DNA from: Chamaea fasciata
Taxonomy: Eukaryota; Chordata; Aves; Passeriformes; Sylviidae
DNA length: 64,000 nt
NCBI GenBank assembly: GCA_029207755.1
Contig: JARCOQ010000002.1
Coordinates: 44,037,744 to 44,101,743, forward strand
Direction: 5' to 3'
The notes beneath the pieces are model-generated. The model ran no database searches. It saw only the letters and a list, made by a program, of their open reading frames with translations, and had not been told where the DNA came from. A program made the position numbers and the translations under genes. This document shows, in pieces, positions 11,857-25,597 of this stretch (position 1 is the first letter of the stretch; every line of letters begins with the position of its first letter).

Positions 11857-14800
11857 CTGTTAAACAAACATAAAAAAAACAGAGATATACAATATATACA
11901 ACTTCTCTCATCAGGAAAAGATCCAGAATAAAAGCTGCGACAGAAAACCACCAGTACCCGTTCACCTGTCCTCACAGCCTATCACTTACCTCTAAACCAG
12001 ATAAAATCCTTCATCCAAGATGGTATTTTAGTAAAGCTAAAGAAACCTTCAAATCAAGGTACAATGCTTTGCAGCACAGAGTAAGATGAGATTTTTAAGG
12101 CAAAGGGCCTTCTGGTTCTTCCTTAGCACAGGCTTATTCCTGCAAACTGGACTGCTTTTTCTTGATGCCTGTCCCATGTTCCATACCAATCACCTCCTCC
12201 CACAGGTTCTCCATTTTCTAGGGTTCCTTCCCTGGGAGAGAGCTTAGATTCCTTTCTAAGAGTTTCCTACTTACTCTCATGCTTATTTAGACAGAAACAA
12301 AAGACAAATAAACATGTCAAACACGACTAGAAAGACACTGCCAAGGGGCACACACCTGAAGCAAGTCCAAAGGGACTGAGCTCTGGGGGCACAGATGAAG
12401 GACACAGGAGTCAGAATGGCAGTTCTCTGCATTTTGCCCATGAGGGGTTGGGTGAGGGCAGACACAACAAGAATTGGCCACCTGTGGGTGGTATCACAGG
12501 GTCCTTTTCTCTTACATGTTCACAAGTCTCTCTTTGATGGATAAGGGCTGCTAACAAAAGACAGGATCTATAGGACAAAGTGGCTTAGCATCACCTTTGC
12601 CAAAGGCTTGCCAACCTGGCAGGAAGGGGTTTAAAGGGCATGTCGAAGGATGGTGGTGACAACTTGTAGATAAGTAAAGAGACAGAGACCAAGAGTATTA
12701 AGAACACAAAGAAGTGTGATAGCTTTAAAAGTGCTCCTCAGAAAAGATGAAACAGGCTGAAAGGAGGCCAACCTGAAATGCCTGTGTAGAAGTATGTTCA
12801 CCTTGGAAAGAGAACGAGCTAGAGCTCCATGTGCAGGTTCAGGGCTGCAACATAACTGCAGGCACTGATATGTGGTGGGACAGGTGGCATGACTCGAGTG
12901 TTCCAAGGGACAGGTGGAAGCTTGTTAGAGCTCTTCAGGACAGAAGATGACAGAAGATTGACACTTCTGTGAAAAGGCAGCTCAAATTAAAGATGGTTTT
13001 CTACAGACTGAGCAGCAATCTAGTTGAGTGCTTACGGATCATGATCAGAGAAGAAGCAGTAAAGATGACATCATCTTTTGGGGTGAGATCTCATTACAAA
13101 TCCCCAGAACAGGGCTTTTAGTCATCTTAAAGCAACTTGAGGAAGTTTCCAGATCAGACGTACAAGAGATTATCTCCCTGACATTTGCTCACACACCAGA
13201 TGGGCTACCCAGGGGTGTGACTTTGCGTCTGCTATTCACAGCTAGTAAGAACTGGTCAGGGATATGGTAATTACTGCCAGCCTTTCAGTCATCATTAGAG
13301 GAGTTAAGGATTCCCAGGAAAGTGAGGAAAGAGGGCAGCCTGGGAATCAGTGAACTTGGACATCGTGAGAGCAGCTGTCACCTTCTTCAGGACTGGTGGG
13401 TGGAATCCTGTGGGAGTGAGCTCTGAAAACAAAAACAGGTCTAGAGAGCTGACAGGTCTTTAAGGACAACCTCTTCCAAGCAAAAGAAAGGTCTGTCCAG
13501 ATACAGAGGAAAACAATGAGGACACTGATTCAGCTAAGCAAGGATTTAATGACTGAACTCCAGCACAGGGCAACACATGCAGGAAACAGAAGCGGGAACA
13601 GCTAGAAAGGAGGAAAGCAGAAACAATAAAAACAATCTGTACAAGAACAGCAACAGAAAAATGAAGTTCAGCTAAAGCTCAGTTTAGCAAAGGCCATCAA
13701 AAACAACAAAAGTAGCTTTTACCAGTACTTTAAGAGTAAAAGAAGGAACAGGGAAAATGTGGGTTCTACTGCTGAATGGAATAGATAATTTAATAACAGT
13801 AGACAAGAGGTAAGGATAAAACAATCAATGCTTTCTTTTGCCTTGGTCTTCACTGACAAGTTTTTCCAGACCTTTGTGACTGGAGACAGGGTTCAAGGAG
13901 GAGACGAACTATGCATAGTAAAGAGGATCAGCCCAGGGATCTCTTTAGAAATGTTGATGCAAGCAAGCTCATAAGACCTGACAGAATCTATCCAAGGGTT
14001 CAGAAAGCTGCCTCATGTCATTCATTACTGGCTGTTGTCTATCATCTTCGAATGACTAAGAAAATCATAAAACAAGTACTCCTGGAAGTTATTTCTGGGC
14101 ATGTGAAAGTCAAAGGACCTGAGGAAATGGCCTGAAATTGTGCCAGGGGAAGTTTATGTTGAGTATTAGGAAAAGGTTCTTCACCCAGAGGGTGGTTGGG
14201 CACTGGAACAGGCTCCCCAGGGAAGTGGTCACAGCACCAGCCTGACAGAGTTCAAGTAGTATTTGGACAATGCACTCAGACACATGGTGGGACTCTTGGG
14301 GTTGGTCCTGTGCAAGGCCAGGAGCTGGACTCAATGATCCTCCTGGGTCTCTTTCAACTCAGCATAGTCTGTGATTCTGAGAACAGCTAGTGTGGATTTA
14401 CCCAGGGTACATCATGCTTTACCAACCCGTCTTCTTTGACAAAATGACTTACATCTATGGCTAAGACGAATGCAGAGGATGCCTAAGGTAAGGTGGTCTT
14501 TAGCAGCTGTGTACTGCACCCTTGCAACCAAGCCTGGATTTTATTGTTAAATGGGTGAACTACTACATGTGTAAAAACACACCTGTACCATCAGCCTATA
14601 AAGGATTGAGGCTAATTGCTCATGTTCCACCTGGAAACTGGTTCCAAATGGCACTGAGAGCTCTCATCTGGACCTTACCTGTTAAATATTTTAGTCAGTG
14701 ACCTGGAGAAGGAGGGGAAATACACTGTTCTCAAGTCTGGGGATGAAACCAAACTGGGGAGTACAGCCAGTGTATCCAAGGGCATGACTGACATTTAGAG

Positions 14801-17800
14801 ACACCTATCCAGGCCGGAGCAATGAGCTGACTGGAGAGTCATGAAACTTAGCAAGGACAAATGCAAAGACCTGCAGCTGAAACAGGCAGACCTCCTGAGA
14901 ATGCCCTCTTTCAACCCAAATGATTCCATGATTTATCAGGTGCACAAGAAATAACCACTCTCCTTTAACAAATGACTTCTTTTCAGGGTGTGTCTGAATG
15001 CCATACCTGATGCAAACACACTAATGTGTAGAATGCTTCACCTGCTGCAGTTGTCATTTCTGTATTGTGCTTCTGAAGTACCAGCATATCAAAAACCATC
15101 TGAAATCACAAAACAGAAGTAGTAGTGTAAGTGTAAACTTAACTTTCTACTTTATCAGCATTTGCTGCTGAAGCTCATCTTCACTTCTGATAATAACAAT
15201 GAACATGTATTACAACATCCAAGGTTGCTGTCTGCTTTGTTGTCCCCTTTTTTTTTTATTTTTGAATTTAGGTACCAGAAATTTAGAAGCCAAGTTCTTT
15301 TAGGACTCGAGTCTTGGTTTAACAGCATAAATTCACATCTCAAAGCACTGGAACCTGTTGTGGCCCTGTATCAACTGTTCTTCAGAGAAACATGACATCA
15401 CTTGTATTTTTCTCCAAAACCTGCAGATATGCCAGAGAAATAATGCAAAAAGCCTTTCCTCTTCGAGAATAAAATACAGAACTTTTCCTCAAGTTTTGGA
15501 GACTCCTATAGCTCACAGAAAGTCAAACAGGGAACAGATTAGTAAAGTGCAATATTATAATTTTAAGTGGAAATTCAGAAATAAGGAATGAAACTATGTT
15601 AATTTAGAAGATACATAAAGACAAAATTATGCAAGTTTCTTTCTCTCAGCTTGTCTGATGGAAGCATTTAATGAGCAATCCTCAGAAATCCCAATGTCAG
15701 TTTGGTAAGAAAAGATGTCTTAAGTAAAACTGAAGCCTATACAAAACCAGAAGACAAGCACACAGATTCCACAATTCCTTTGTTGCCAGTTAGTGGGAAC
15801 CTGCTTGCTACCAGGACACTCCAATATTCATTGAAGTGGATGATCCTAGAAGTACTGAATGTGATATTGAATTAAGAAAATGCGTAATTCATTAGATACA
15901 TTGAATAAATGACAGCATTTTGTTTCTAGTTCCCGGCTCTGCTCTTTTTCATGCCTTTTCTTTTAGTACTCTACCCAGCCTCCAGTTCACAGAATTCTGG
16001 AAGCCTTCTGTTCACAGCTTCACCAGTAACTGCTAAAGCTGTCAATCTCAAGTGCAGAGCATGGATATAATAATTACACTCTGAGAGGCTCAGGTCTTTT
16101 GTTTACTGGCAATAATGGATTAGTTCCCTCTACATCTCCATCATCTTTTGTACTCTAGTTTCATATCTTCAGTTCTTCATGCCCTCAAAGCTGCCACTTT
16201 TTTTTTTTTTTTTAAGGTAACAGGCTGTTTCTTACTATATGTGTTATCCTGATTAATCTGGATATGATCACTGTTTGGCCTCTGGAGGCTACCTTTATGC
16301 AAAAAACCAAAGTAACAAGAAACAGATGCCTTACCTTAAGAAAGTGCCTCGTTGCTAGAAAAAGGGTTGAATCCGTTTCTTGTGCTTTTGCACACTGCTC
16401 TGCTAATGGTGTTACAGCCTCCAGACAGAGCTGGCAAACCTCTGAGCTCATTCTGATAATGCGTGTTAAAGAATTCAAGTCAGATTTCAATTAAATTGTG
16501 ATCAAACTACCCAGCTGGGACACTAGAAAAATATCTGAAATGCTTGTATGTTTCAAGATTTCTTTTCACTACAAAGTTGCTAATTAAAAAAAATCAAATT
16601 AAAAAAACGCTAGAAAAAGGGAGGGAAAAAAGGATTCCAACTCCATTACCATCTTTTATTAGCTACCATGCCCTAAGGTAACATAACCCTCTCTGACATA
16701 ACATTTTCAGAAAGACTCCCTTATGGTCAAGCTCATCTGTTTCTGACACGTGCCACAGATTAGTGAAAATGGTACTCCCATTATGAGAGGGAGAGCCCAT
16801 TGGCACCCTGACAGGAAATGCTCTGGAGCCAGCCCAATAGAACAGCAGCAATGTTTTGTATTACCAGCTGAGAGACTAATTCAGGAATGGCTTTGGGATA
16901 CCAGCTGAAGGCTTATGAAGTTACACACTCTGAAATGAAGTAATGGAGGAGGCAGGAATGGCTGCCAGAAAAAACTTACATGCTAAGCTACTTAAAGGCT
17001 GCACCCAAGCACCACAAGTCAGAGGCAATTCAGCTATGTTGGAATCTCAATGGACACTACAGTGAAACTCTCAATCCCCAGAGAGCAGAGTAAGAGTCAA
17101 TTACCAATATATAATTATACATGCATTTGATAGATATTGATTTAAAAAAGGGCATTTTTAACAGGTCCTTATAAAAGCAACTTAGATTTTTTTAAAAAAC
17201 ATTCCCAAGCTCTATAAAGGATACGATGACATCCCTAACTCCAGTGAGTACATTAGGCTCTTAAAGAGGTCCTCTGGAAGTTGTGGAATTTTCTCAGGGA
17301 ATATCTCACATATGAAAGTGATTAATTTGTAATATTGATTACACAGGGATGGAAACTGTCAAAAGAAAAACATGGTATTTTTAGACTCAATCACATAACT
17401 GTTTTGGCATAATTTTCAACTATACAAAGAGACAGGACTGATGATTTGCACTGAAATAAAGAATTTTAGTAGGAAACTTCAGTCATTACAATGGCTACAA
17501 ACACTGTGGTACAATAAAAGAAGATTACTAAAGATAAACAGTAGATAGTGGCAGTCTGGTATCTGCTCTATACAAACTACAGGAGTTTTATTTCAGACAC
17601 AGACAAATCTAGTCCTGTGTGGTAAAAGCCTCAAGAGCAATTGGAGCACAGTGGCGGGGCTCCCAGGGTACATCCCTCGCCTTGGTTTGATCTACAATGG
17701 ACGCAGCCCTCGTGCTCAGCATGCGCTACCAGATGAGAAGGCACGTGCAGAGGGCACAGCTGAGACACCCTCCAGAAGTGCTCCCCTGCTTCAAACTAAA

Positions 17801-20800
17801 ACATGAACACAGTGCAACAATGAAATGCTGCTGTCCCATTGTTTTGTATTTTACTGTTCTACTGACAAGCTTCTGATGCCTTTGATCGACAGCCGTCTGT
17901 TTTGTGGAAATAAATAGTTACTTTTAACTCATATCGCTATTTATGCCTCTTGTCATTTTTCTGGCACTATCAGAAAAAGGACTCTGTGAGCCACATTTCA
18001 GGTTTGGCTGTTGATCTGCACAGACTTGCTTTTAGAAGAAAAGTTTTGTTTAGGACCTTCAGACATACATTTTTCTCAGCCGACAGTATTTCTTTTCAAA
18101 GTGCATTTAGAACTATGGAACAGTTATTTACATTTATGAAATCTAGAAAATTCAGCTTATGGAGGTGGAATACATACAGGAACAAATTGTGGGAATTCAT
18201 TACTATAAAGCTTTCATATTCTAGCAGCTCCGTGTAAAAAATATACTTACCTTCAGCAGATCTTGTGACATTAGAGGCAGAACTAGATTAACCCCATATA
18301 AGACAACATCTGCTGCTGATACAGATCTATTTGTAACTTGCCCAGGCTCATGCCCTCTAAATACTTCATCTGCAGAAAAGAAAAAGATTTTGCATAAAAG
18401 GAAGATTAAACATATTGAAGGAACAGTCCCATTTCTTTATAATACAGACATTTTTAAAAATAGGACTAGTCCCCTCTCTCCAAACAAAACCATAAGGCTC
18501 TGTATTAAAATAGAAACTTAGTGAGTGGAGACTGTCACATCACTCTATATTTATATTCATTAGGACTAAGCATTTCATAATCACTTGTACCAGATGGCAT
18601 GCTAAACCAGAACACTTCAGATACTGAGGGCTCCCTTCCATTACAGAACATTGCATTGTTTCTAGTGATAGCTGCCTCATGCCTGCACACAAACAGATAG
18701 TGAGTAAAACATTACTGCCTTTTTATGCTTTTTTAATATATGTTATATATTTACATATGCTTTAATATCTTTTATGAACAGAAGGAGAAAAAAATGGGAG
18801 AGCTAACAGAGAAGGTTCTGCAGTTTGGATGTTGTTAAGTTTTCTCCAGTTACAGGTTAAGGCCTACAATTCCCATCAACTGGCAGTGATCTCACTTTTA
18901 TAATCCCTGCATGGAGTCAGCAGCAGTACATAGAAAACTTGCAATAGATTTGATCTCTGGGCATTGCTTTGTTTCATGGTAAATGTTTTCCATGCAACTA
19001 ACATCCAGATCTCGAAGCAAATACTTTACAAAGCACTGGGTTGTCCATTCAATGGACAAAGTCTAAATCTGGTTCTGTACTTGCATGGTGCATGTATGAT
19101 AAAAAAATAAAATTATGTCCTGCATTTCAGAGTACAAGGTTCTCTCTTTCAAGACGTACCTCAGAAAAGCAATGAATATCAAAACACGCTTGGTGTCAAA
19201 CTGAATCTGCCTGGGTTGTTATCTGGGCAAAGTTTTTAGAACCATGGTGAGATATGAACCATGCAAATGTGTTTTGGCTTATTCAAAAGCAATGCACCAC
19301 AGTTAACTGCCAGAACACACTCAGGACAACTGCAGTTTTAAGTGGCAAACACATGTAAGAAAGTAACAGGCTGGGATACAAGAAGGAAACCTTAACTACA
19401 GCCACAAACCATACAGCATGTTCTGTAAAAGAGGAATACAGAAGGTGGAATTTTAATGACTCAACATTTCACAGAAGTTGAATCCTGTACTAAGAAGACA
19501 ACCCATCTGCTATCTTGCACTACTTTACTACTCCAACTTCTCAATGTGCTTTTTGTTATAAAACTGCTGGTACAACATATTCAGACTTGCAATATTCAGA
19601 TTTCAAGCTGTTTCATACATCCATAATTTATTTTATGACAGCAATAATAATTTCAGATGTCAGAATACTGTGAAAGGTTCTTCTTTGCTACTTTAAATAA
19701 CAATTTCCATATCCTGACCCAGACAAGCCTAAACTTCAGCTTTCACTTGACATGGACTAAACACAAGCCCCAAAATGGTTCTTACAGTTTAGAAAACAAC
19801 ATGTGGTTCATCAATTACCAATTCCTTAATACCTGTATCACTGAAATCTATGAATTCTTTTGATAGAAGATTAGTGAGAAGCTCCATAATAAGAAGGAGA
19901 TCCTGGTACTGGTCTTCTTCTGCTGTAACATCTATCCGTTGTCGACCTAGATTATTCTTGGAATACACCTGGAGCAGAGTTAGGCAGGCCTCATACAAGT
20001 TCATGGCTTTGGCCTATAAAACAATGTTATGTAATAAGAAAACTTCCATATACTAAAAGTGAAACGCTTTGTTTTAAGATGGCATTACTTGGTAGATGAT
20101 ACTTCAAGATTTTAATTTCAGTGTATGATCACTTCTGTACCAACTGTACACAAAATCATCAAGGAAACAGCCACCTTAGACAATAAGAACACTTATACAC
20201 ACACATTGATGTGATACCGACTGAAAGAGCAAAACATTACTATTCTTGATTCCTCAGTCTTAACAAAAATCCAGACAAGCATGATTTGGGACAGACTGAC
20301 ACATCTCACTAATCTCACAAACCAGATTACCAACAAAATCCCCTGGGGACACACTTTACTTCTAGAAGTTTGGAGCCACAATACAATATTTGTGCATACT
20401 CAGTTTGGAATCAACAGCAACTCTTCCAGATGCAAAAACAAAATTAACCAACAGTGCAAAGATACAAGTGCACTGCACAAACTCAAAATTTTAACTGTTA
20501 ACTTCTTGGGATCTATTAATGCCTTGTCTAGAACTAAGTCAATGTCTCCATGGTGTGTATTTGCCACAGAGAACACTGCTGCAATTCTAGACTTCAGAGA
20601 AGTTCAATATTGTTATAAAAAAGTACTCAACGTAGTCTGTCCTCTTCTGTCACCCATGCATGGAGTTAGACTAGTGATGAACTGTGGTTAAATTTATTGG
20701 GGGGGAAAAACCAAAACAGTCTAAATGTGCTGCTTTTAATCTTTGCAAGTGTATGTTTTAAAACAAAGAAATTCCTTAGCAGATGTGTCCACATAGTCTT

Positions 20801-23800
20801 TCTTTCTCTCTATAAAAATCACTTTAATTTTGCTTAAGGAATACACATATACACACATGCACATGTATATGCACATTCTGACCCCTCCTTCCCTTTCTGG
20901 TTGTATTTACCTCTCCAAGGTAGCAAATTTGTTTATGTGCAACTTCAACAAAGACTTCTATTATGAGATTAACAGTCTCTGGTGTGTTTTTGTATACTTC
21001 CATTAATCCAATGCAATTATTAAGGAAGTCCATTAGGAAATTGAAGAGAATTGCTACGTTATCAATCTGGGTAGCCTCAGCAATGCCGCAGAGTGCTTCT
21101 AATGTGGCAGTGATTTCCTGCTTCACTTCCTCCTCCTGACAGATCTGCTGGAAGTTTTCTTGGTTTATCACATTCAAGAATCGCTGCTGAAGTGGCTGAA
21201 GAACCTTGAAATTTTTCAGAAAAGTCACATTAAGAGAAGCATACTATTACATGAAATGTGAAGTTTAAATAATTTAGCAAACTCATTGCTTTTAGCATGG
21301 CAGTACAAGAATCATTCACTTCCAGTTTCCAATGGCTCAGTTATATCATTATCTGTCACATTAATGCAAGCAGAAGTGGTAGTGAGTAGTGCTTCTCATT
21401 GTCCATCATGGCCTGCAGGCAGCTGTCAAAATGAGCACCTCCATAAATATTTTAGATAATTTTGTAATGTTTAAACAAATGACAATGACTTTCTCTGGCT
21501 CAAAGCATTTGATTCCCTTCGGATTCAGCATTAGGGGAAAAGCTTACAGCTTATGAATGAAACCATTAAGATTAGTTTATCTTTGCCACATTATGATTCT
21601 CAATAGCGAAATCACTTTTGTCATCATCTGTATTTGGAAACAATTTAGAAACTTCCACAAAAACAGTTATTTTTTTCTCCAATTATTTCCACTGCATTAC
21701 AGTCTTACCTAAAACCACTAATTTTCTAGCTCTGCCAATAAAAGCACATTTTCCTCAGGAGGTCGATGCTTTACAAAGTCACATGGTGCTAGCTGATGCC
21801 AGTTCAGCTACTTTCTAGCATCAACATTTCTAGTATTAAATATCTGAGCTTTAATGGCACCAGGGCACAAAGAGCTGGTCAAGACTCTACATTATGTTCC
21901 ATATTAGCTTTTTACTTACTGTCATTATCATTAAGTGATAACAGAATAATTCATAACACCATAAAATTAAAATGAAAGGAAAAAATGTCCCAGTGCAAGG
22001 GAAATTTTTAATTTTCTATAATAGTGTCTTTCAAACATATTGGTCTACTGTCTGCTTCACAAATCCCCCAGCTAATTATTAGTGGTTTCTCTTTGGGTTC
22101 AGATATTTTAGATACAATTTTGATACAACAGATACAAGTAATGTCCACCATGGAGAGAATAACTTAAAAAATCATCAGTATTAAATATCAAAATATGTTA
22201 TACAAATTGATTTTTGTGTCACTAATAAAATTTCTTAAAGTAACTTGTATTGCTTGCTTATGTGGAGGTAATAGAAGTATCAAAATAGCTTACCTCTGTC
22301 CAGTACTGTTGCTTTGTTTCTGTATCCATATGAGCAAAACCTCCTAGAACTAAAGCTTTCATTAGTGTTCTCTGCACAGAGCTAGACAAATAGTGAAGAG
22401 GAGGGCTTCGCCTTGCAAACTGTTTGGCTAAATTCCACCAGTTTTCACACTGAATAACTAAGTTTGCCCTAAAAGGGGGGAAAAAAAATTCATTAAAGAC
22501 TTCACAAACTGTATGAACAGAGCACATCAGGTTTCTAGCAGTTGCTGGAAGTTTTTTGTTGCTATATTTTTTAAAAAATTCCTTTATTCTGAGGCTAAAT
22601 TACCTTTTGATTTTCATCTTACTAATGCCTCAGCTCTCAGATTTCTAAAGTATATACTCTGAAAATAGATCAATTTATACAGAAGAAAAGCAGGAAAGTG
22701 CTTTAGTTTTACACACATACACAAGAGTTAATGGACATATTGCATGGATTAAAAGCTTAGTCTCATTATGTCATAATAAAATAAGCAATTTATTCCAAAA
22801 GTTATTCCTGTGGGGTTTAATTTTTTTTAAAAGTCCTCAAGCATTTAAAATCCTCATACTTCAGAACAGTCTTTCAGTAGACTGTGAATGCATGATTGCA
22901 TGTATAATTGCATGTCAATTGACAGAAATAAAGCATTCAAGAACTTCCTGCTTCACAGTTTGCAATATCAAAGAAAACTTATTGAGATTTGACTGAATCC
23001 ACAAAATCCTGTATTTAAAAAAAAAAAAATAGGTTTACAAAACATATTTCATACTGGCTTAGCCAGTATCTGAACTCCTAATCAGCAAAAATTAACAGCA
23101 GCACAAAAATCCTTACAATAAGAGTGGAGACCAGGAGAGTTTTCCTTTCTCACTGTTTTAAGAGTGAGATACAAAAGTAGGGAAGGAGAGTGCACTTCTA
23201 AACAATAATAAAAATTAGGTGATGTTTGTCAAATACAGGTCTCACTCCTCAGCTTGTCAGACAATTTTGTGGTGTCTTTTTCAGTTACAGTGTTACTAAA
23301 GTAATTTGACTTAGAGAGACATGAATATGAAGCACCCTATATCTGGATTACTGTGGCCAAAAAACTTTAAAGGAAGCAAAAGAAACTTTTTGACTTCCAG
23401 AGGTATAGCAACTTACCGCTCTCTCCTTTCCACTAATGTTACTAGCAGTTGTACAGTATCATTTGCAAGGTCCTGCTCTGAACTCCACACTGCCAGGTTA
23501 CTGATCACTTTTTCTAAAAGGTAACCCACAATCCACTGGGAACCCTCTGTATCAGCACCAAATGCTGTACTAAATGGCAGACTTATCTATAAGAAAAGCA
23601 TTAAAATGAGTGAGTTTTACAGCAGCCAGAACCCAAAAGTGTATGGCAATCATTGTCAGCAAATTCTTTTCAGGCTGTCACTTCTTTCCTACTTAAATTA
23701 CACAAATGTTACATAGACAAAGGCAAAGAATACCTGTAATAGAAAAATCTTTGCCAAATTTATCTTGTGATTTTAAGCACAACATCTAAAACAAAGAAAA

Positions 23801-25529
23801 GTTTCAACCTCGTTACAAAAAGGGTTTGAGTATGACTAGTTTTTAAGGCCAATGAAAGTTCAAAAGCTTTAATAATTAAAAGAAAGATCCCAAAATCACC
23901 TCCCAAAATGTTTCCATAAATTTAAGACATAATTCCTCAAAATTCAGTGGCAAAAATTATTAGAAATAAACCTAGTTCTTGATCTATACAGAAACTTGTA
24001 AAAATTAATTTTCTCAATTTTTCTGCATCTGCTCTCTGCAGATGGTTCCTTCAATCTACACATTTCTTAGGAAACATGCCACACTCTGCTCCTGGCACAT
24101 TAAAATATGCTTCCTTGAAATTGCCTGTTCTCCTACCTTTAAAGGAAAGTTTTTCAAGAGTGAAACCAAAAACTTTGTAGCAATTGTGCAGGGGCTTCCT
24201 GTCAGCACACCACTTATGCTTCCACCTTTCAGAACTCATGATATATACATGACTGAGCATAAGGTTTAAATAGAGGCTTCAATCACTTTCACATGTCAAC
24301 ACAAATTAAAGTGTGCATTTCCTAGACAATCTGTTTTGTTTCTTCACATTGTTTTTCACATGGATCTCCTTCTAACATGATCTCCAATTCTTGCCCAACT
24401 GGTACCTTTATGAATCCTTAGCTGTGCTATATGTATGAGCTGAATCATATGACTCCAAATATTTGCAAGTCTGTGTGATGCTTATTATTGTTAAGGAGAG
24501 GCCTCCTGAAGTGTTAGTATTCTTAGTTGCTTCAATAGTGGAAATAAAGGGGAGGAGGAAGAGACTTCTCAAAAATTAGAGCTAACAGGACCTCCTCAGC
24601 ATGGGTGGCCTATGTGAGCTGGCTGGATTACAGTTAGTTCGATAAGTGAAGTCAGGATCAAGTTCTAATCACAATTAGTGCTGTCCAAGCACGGTAAGAA
24701 GTTGCCCTTTAGAAAGAACACACTGTTGAAATTATGATATATACAATGAGAATGAGGAGAGAAAGTAGCATGACATTAGCTAATGTATACTACCTTGCGA
24801 TGGTGTTAAATATCTAACTCAGAATCATGATCTAGAACAGTAATTGTGTTAGAGATGAAATGTAAAATCTGATGGTCAGTCATGATTTATAACAACACTG
24901 CAGTCAGTGAGTTTCACTCACTATGCAGCCCAGGAGCACTATATTATTCTGATATGGCAATGGCTACCAAAAAAAAATATCACATTTACAGCAAAATGTG
25001 CAAGAGTCCCCTAAAAACTTACATTTCTAATTAGCAAATGAAAATGAACTTTCAAACAAATTCCAAAATAAATCACAACCCATATAACATTCAAAATACT
25101 TCAGCACTGGACTTTTAAATAGCTACACTGACATTTACATTCACAGGATAATATTGCTAATACTCACAAATAAATTCATAAAAGTTATATCCTTACCTGA
25201 TCATACAACTTTTCATCTACTAGGAGGTAAGTCTTTGCCCAGCGCTTGAGGAACCATACAATATCTTTGCCCATCTGGGGGCTCAGGAGGTGTGTGAGAT
25301 TTGCCCTTATTGCTCTAGATTCTACTTCTGACACTCTTAAAATAGCAGATAACAACCTGCAGATTTAAAATGCAATGAGGATGCTGAGAGTGGTTTCTGG
25401 AGAAGCAATGCAACTACCAAAGCCACTTTCATTTTTCACAAAATATGACAGAAGGATCAGGATAATACAAAGCACTTCCACTCTAATCAAGTAAAAAGCA
25501 CCTGAATTTAATGTTTTTGAAATGCAAGA

Positions 25530-25597
<68 letters not shown>

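Larger units (their letters stand above)
11857..15006 (-). other. XPO4: XPO4 intron 22 (3,150 bp, GT-AG)
   Basis: The last intron. About three quarters of it is CR1 retrotransposon sequence in the antisense orientation relative to XPO4 (about 12590-14940, with a nested CR1 tail). The part next to exon 23 (11857-12590) shows nothing I recognise with confidence. Confidence 0.9.
16453..17224 (-). other. XPO4: XPO4 intron 20 (772 bp), U12-type GT-AG
   Basis: The intron begins GTATCCTTTA and ends TATCAG on the minus strand, in phase 2. It has a U12 branch-point motif close to the acceptor and no polypyrimidine tract. Interior sequence shows no recognisable repeat. Confidence 0.92.

Noticed and set aside
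20281..20691. 136-codon plus-strand ORF in XPO4 intron 17
   Set aside because: Longest open frame in the window, but it shows no recognisable domain, promoter or splice context and no family resemblance. A chance ORF in AT-rich intron is the simplest view.
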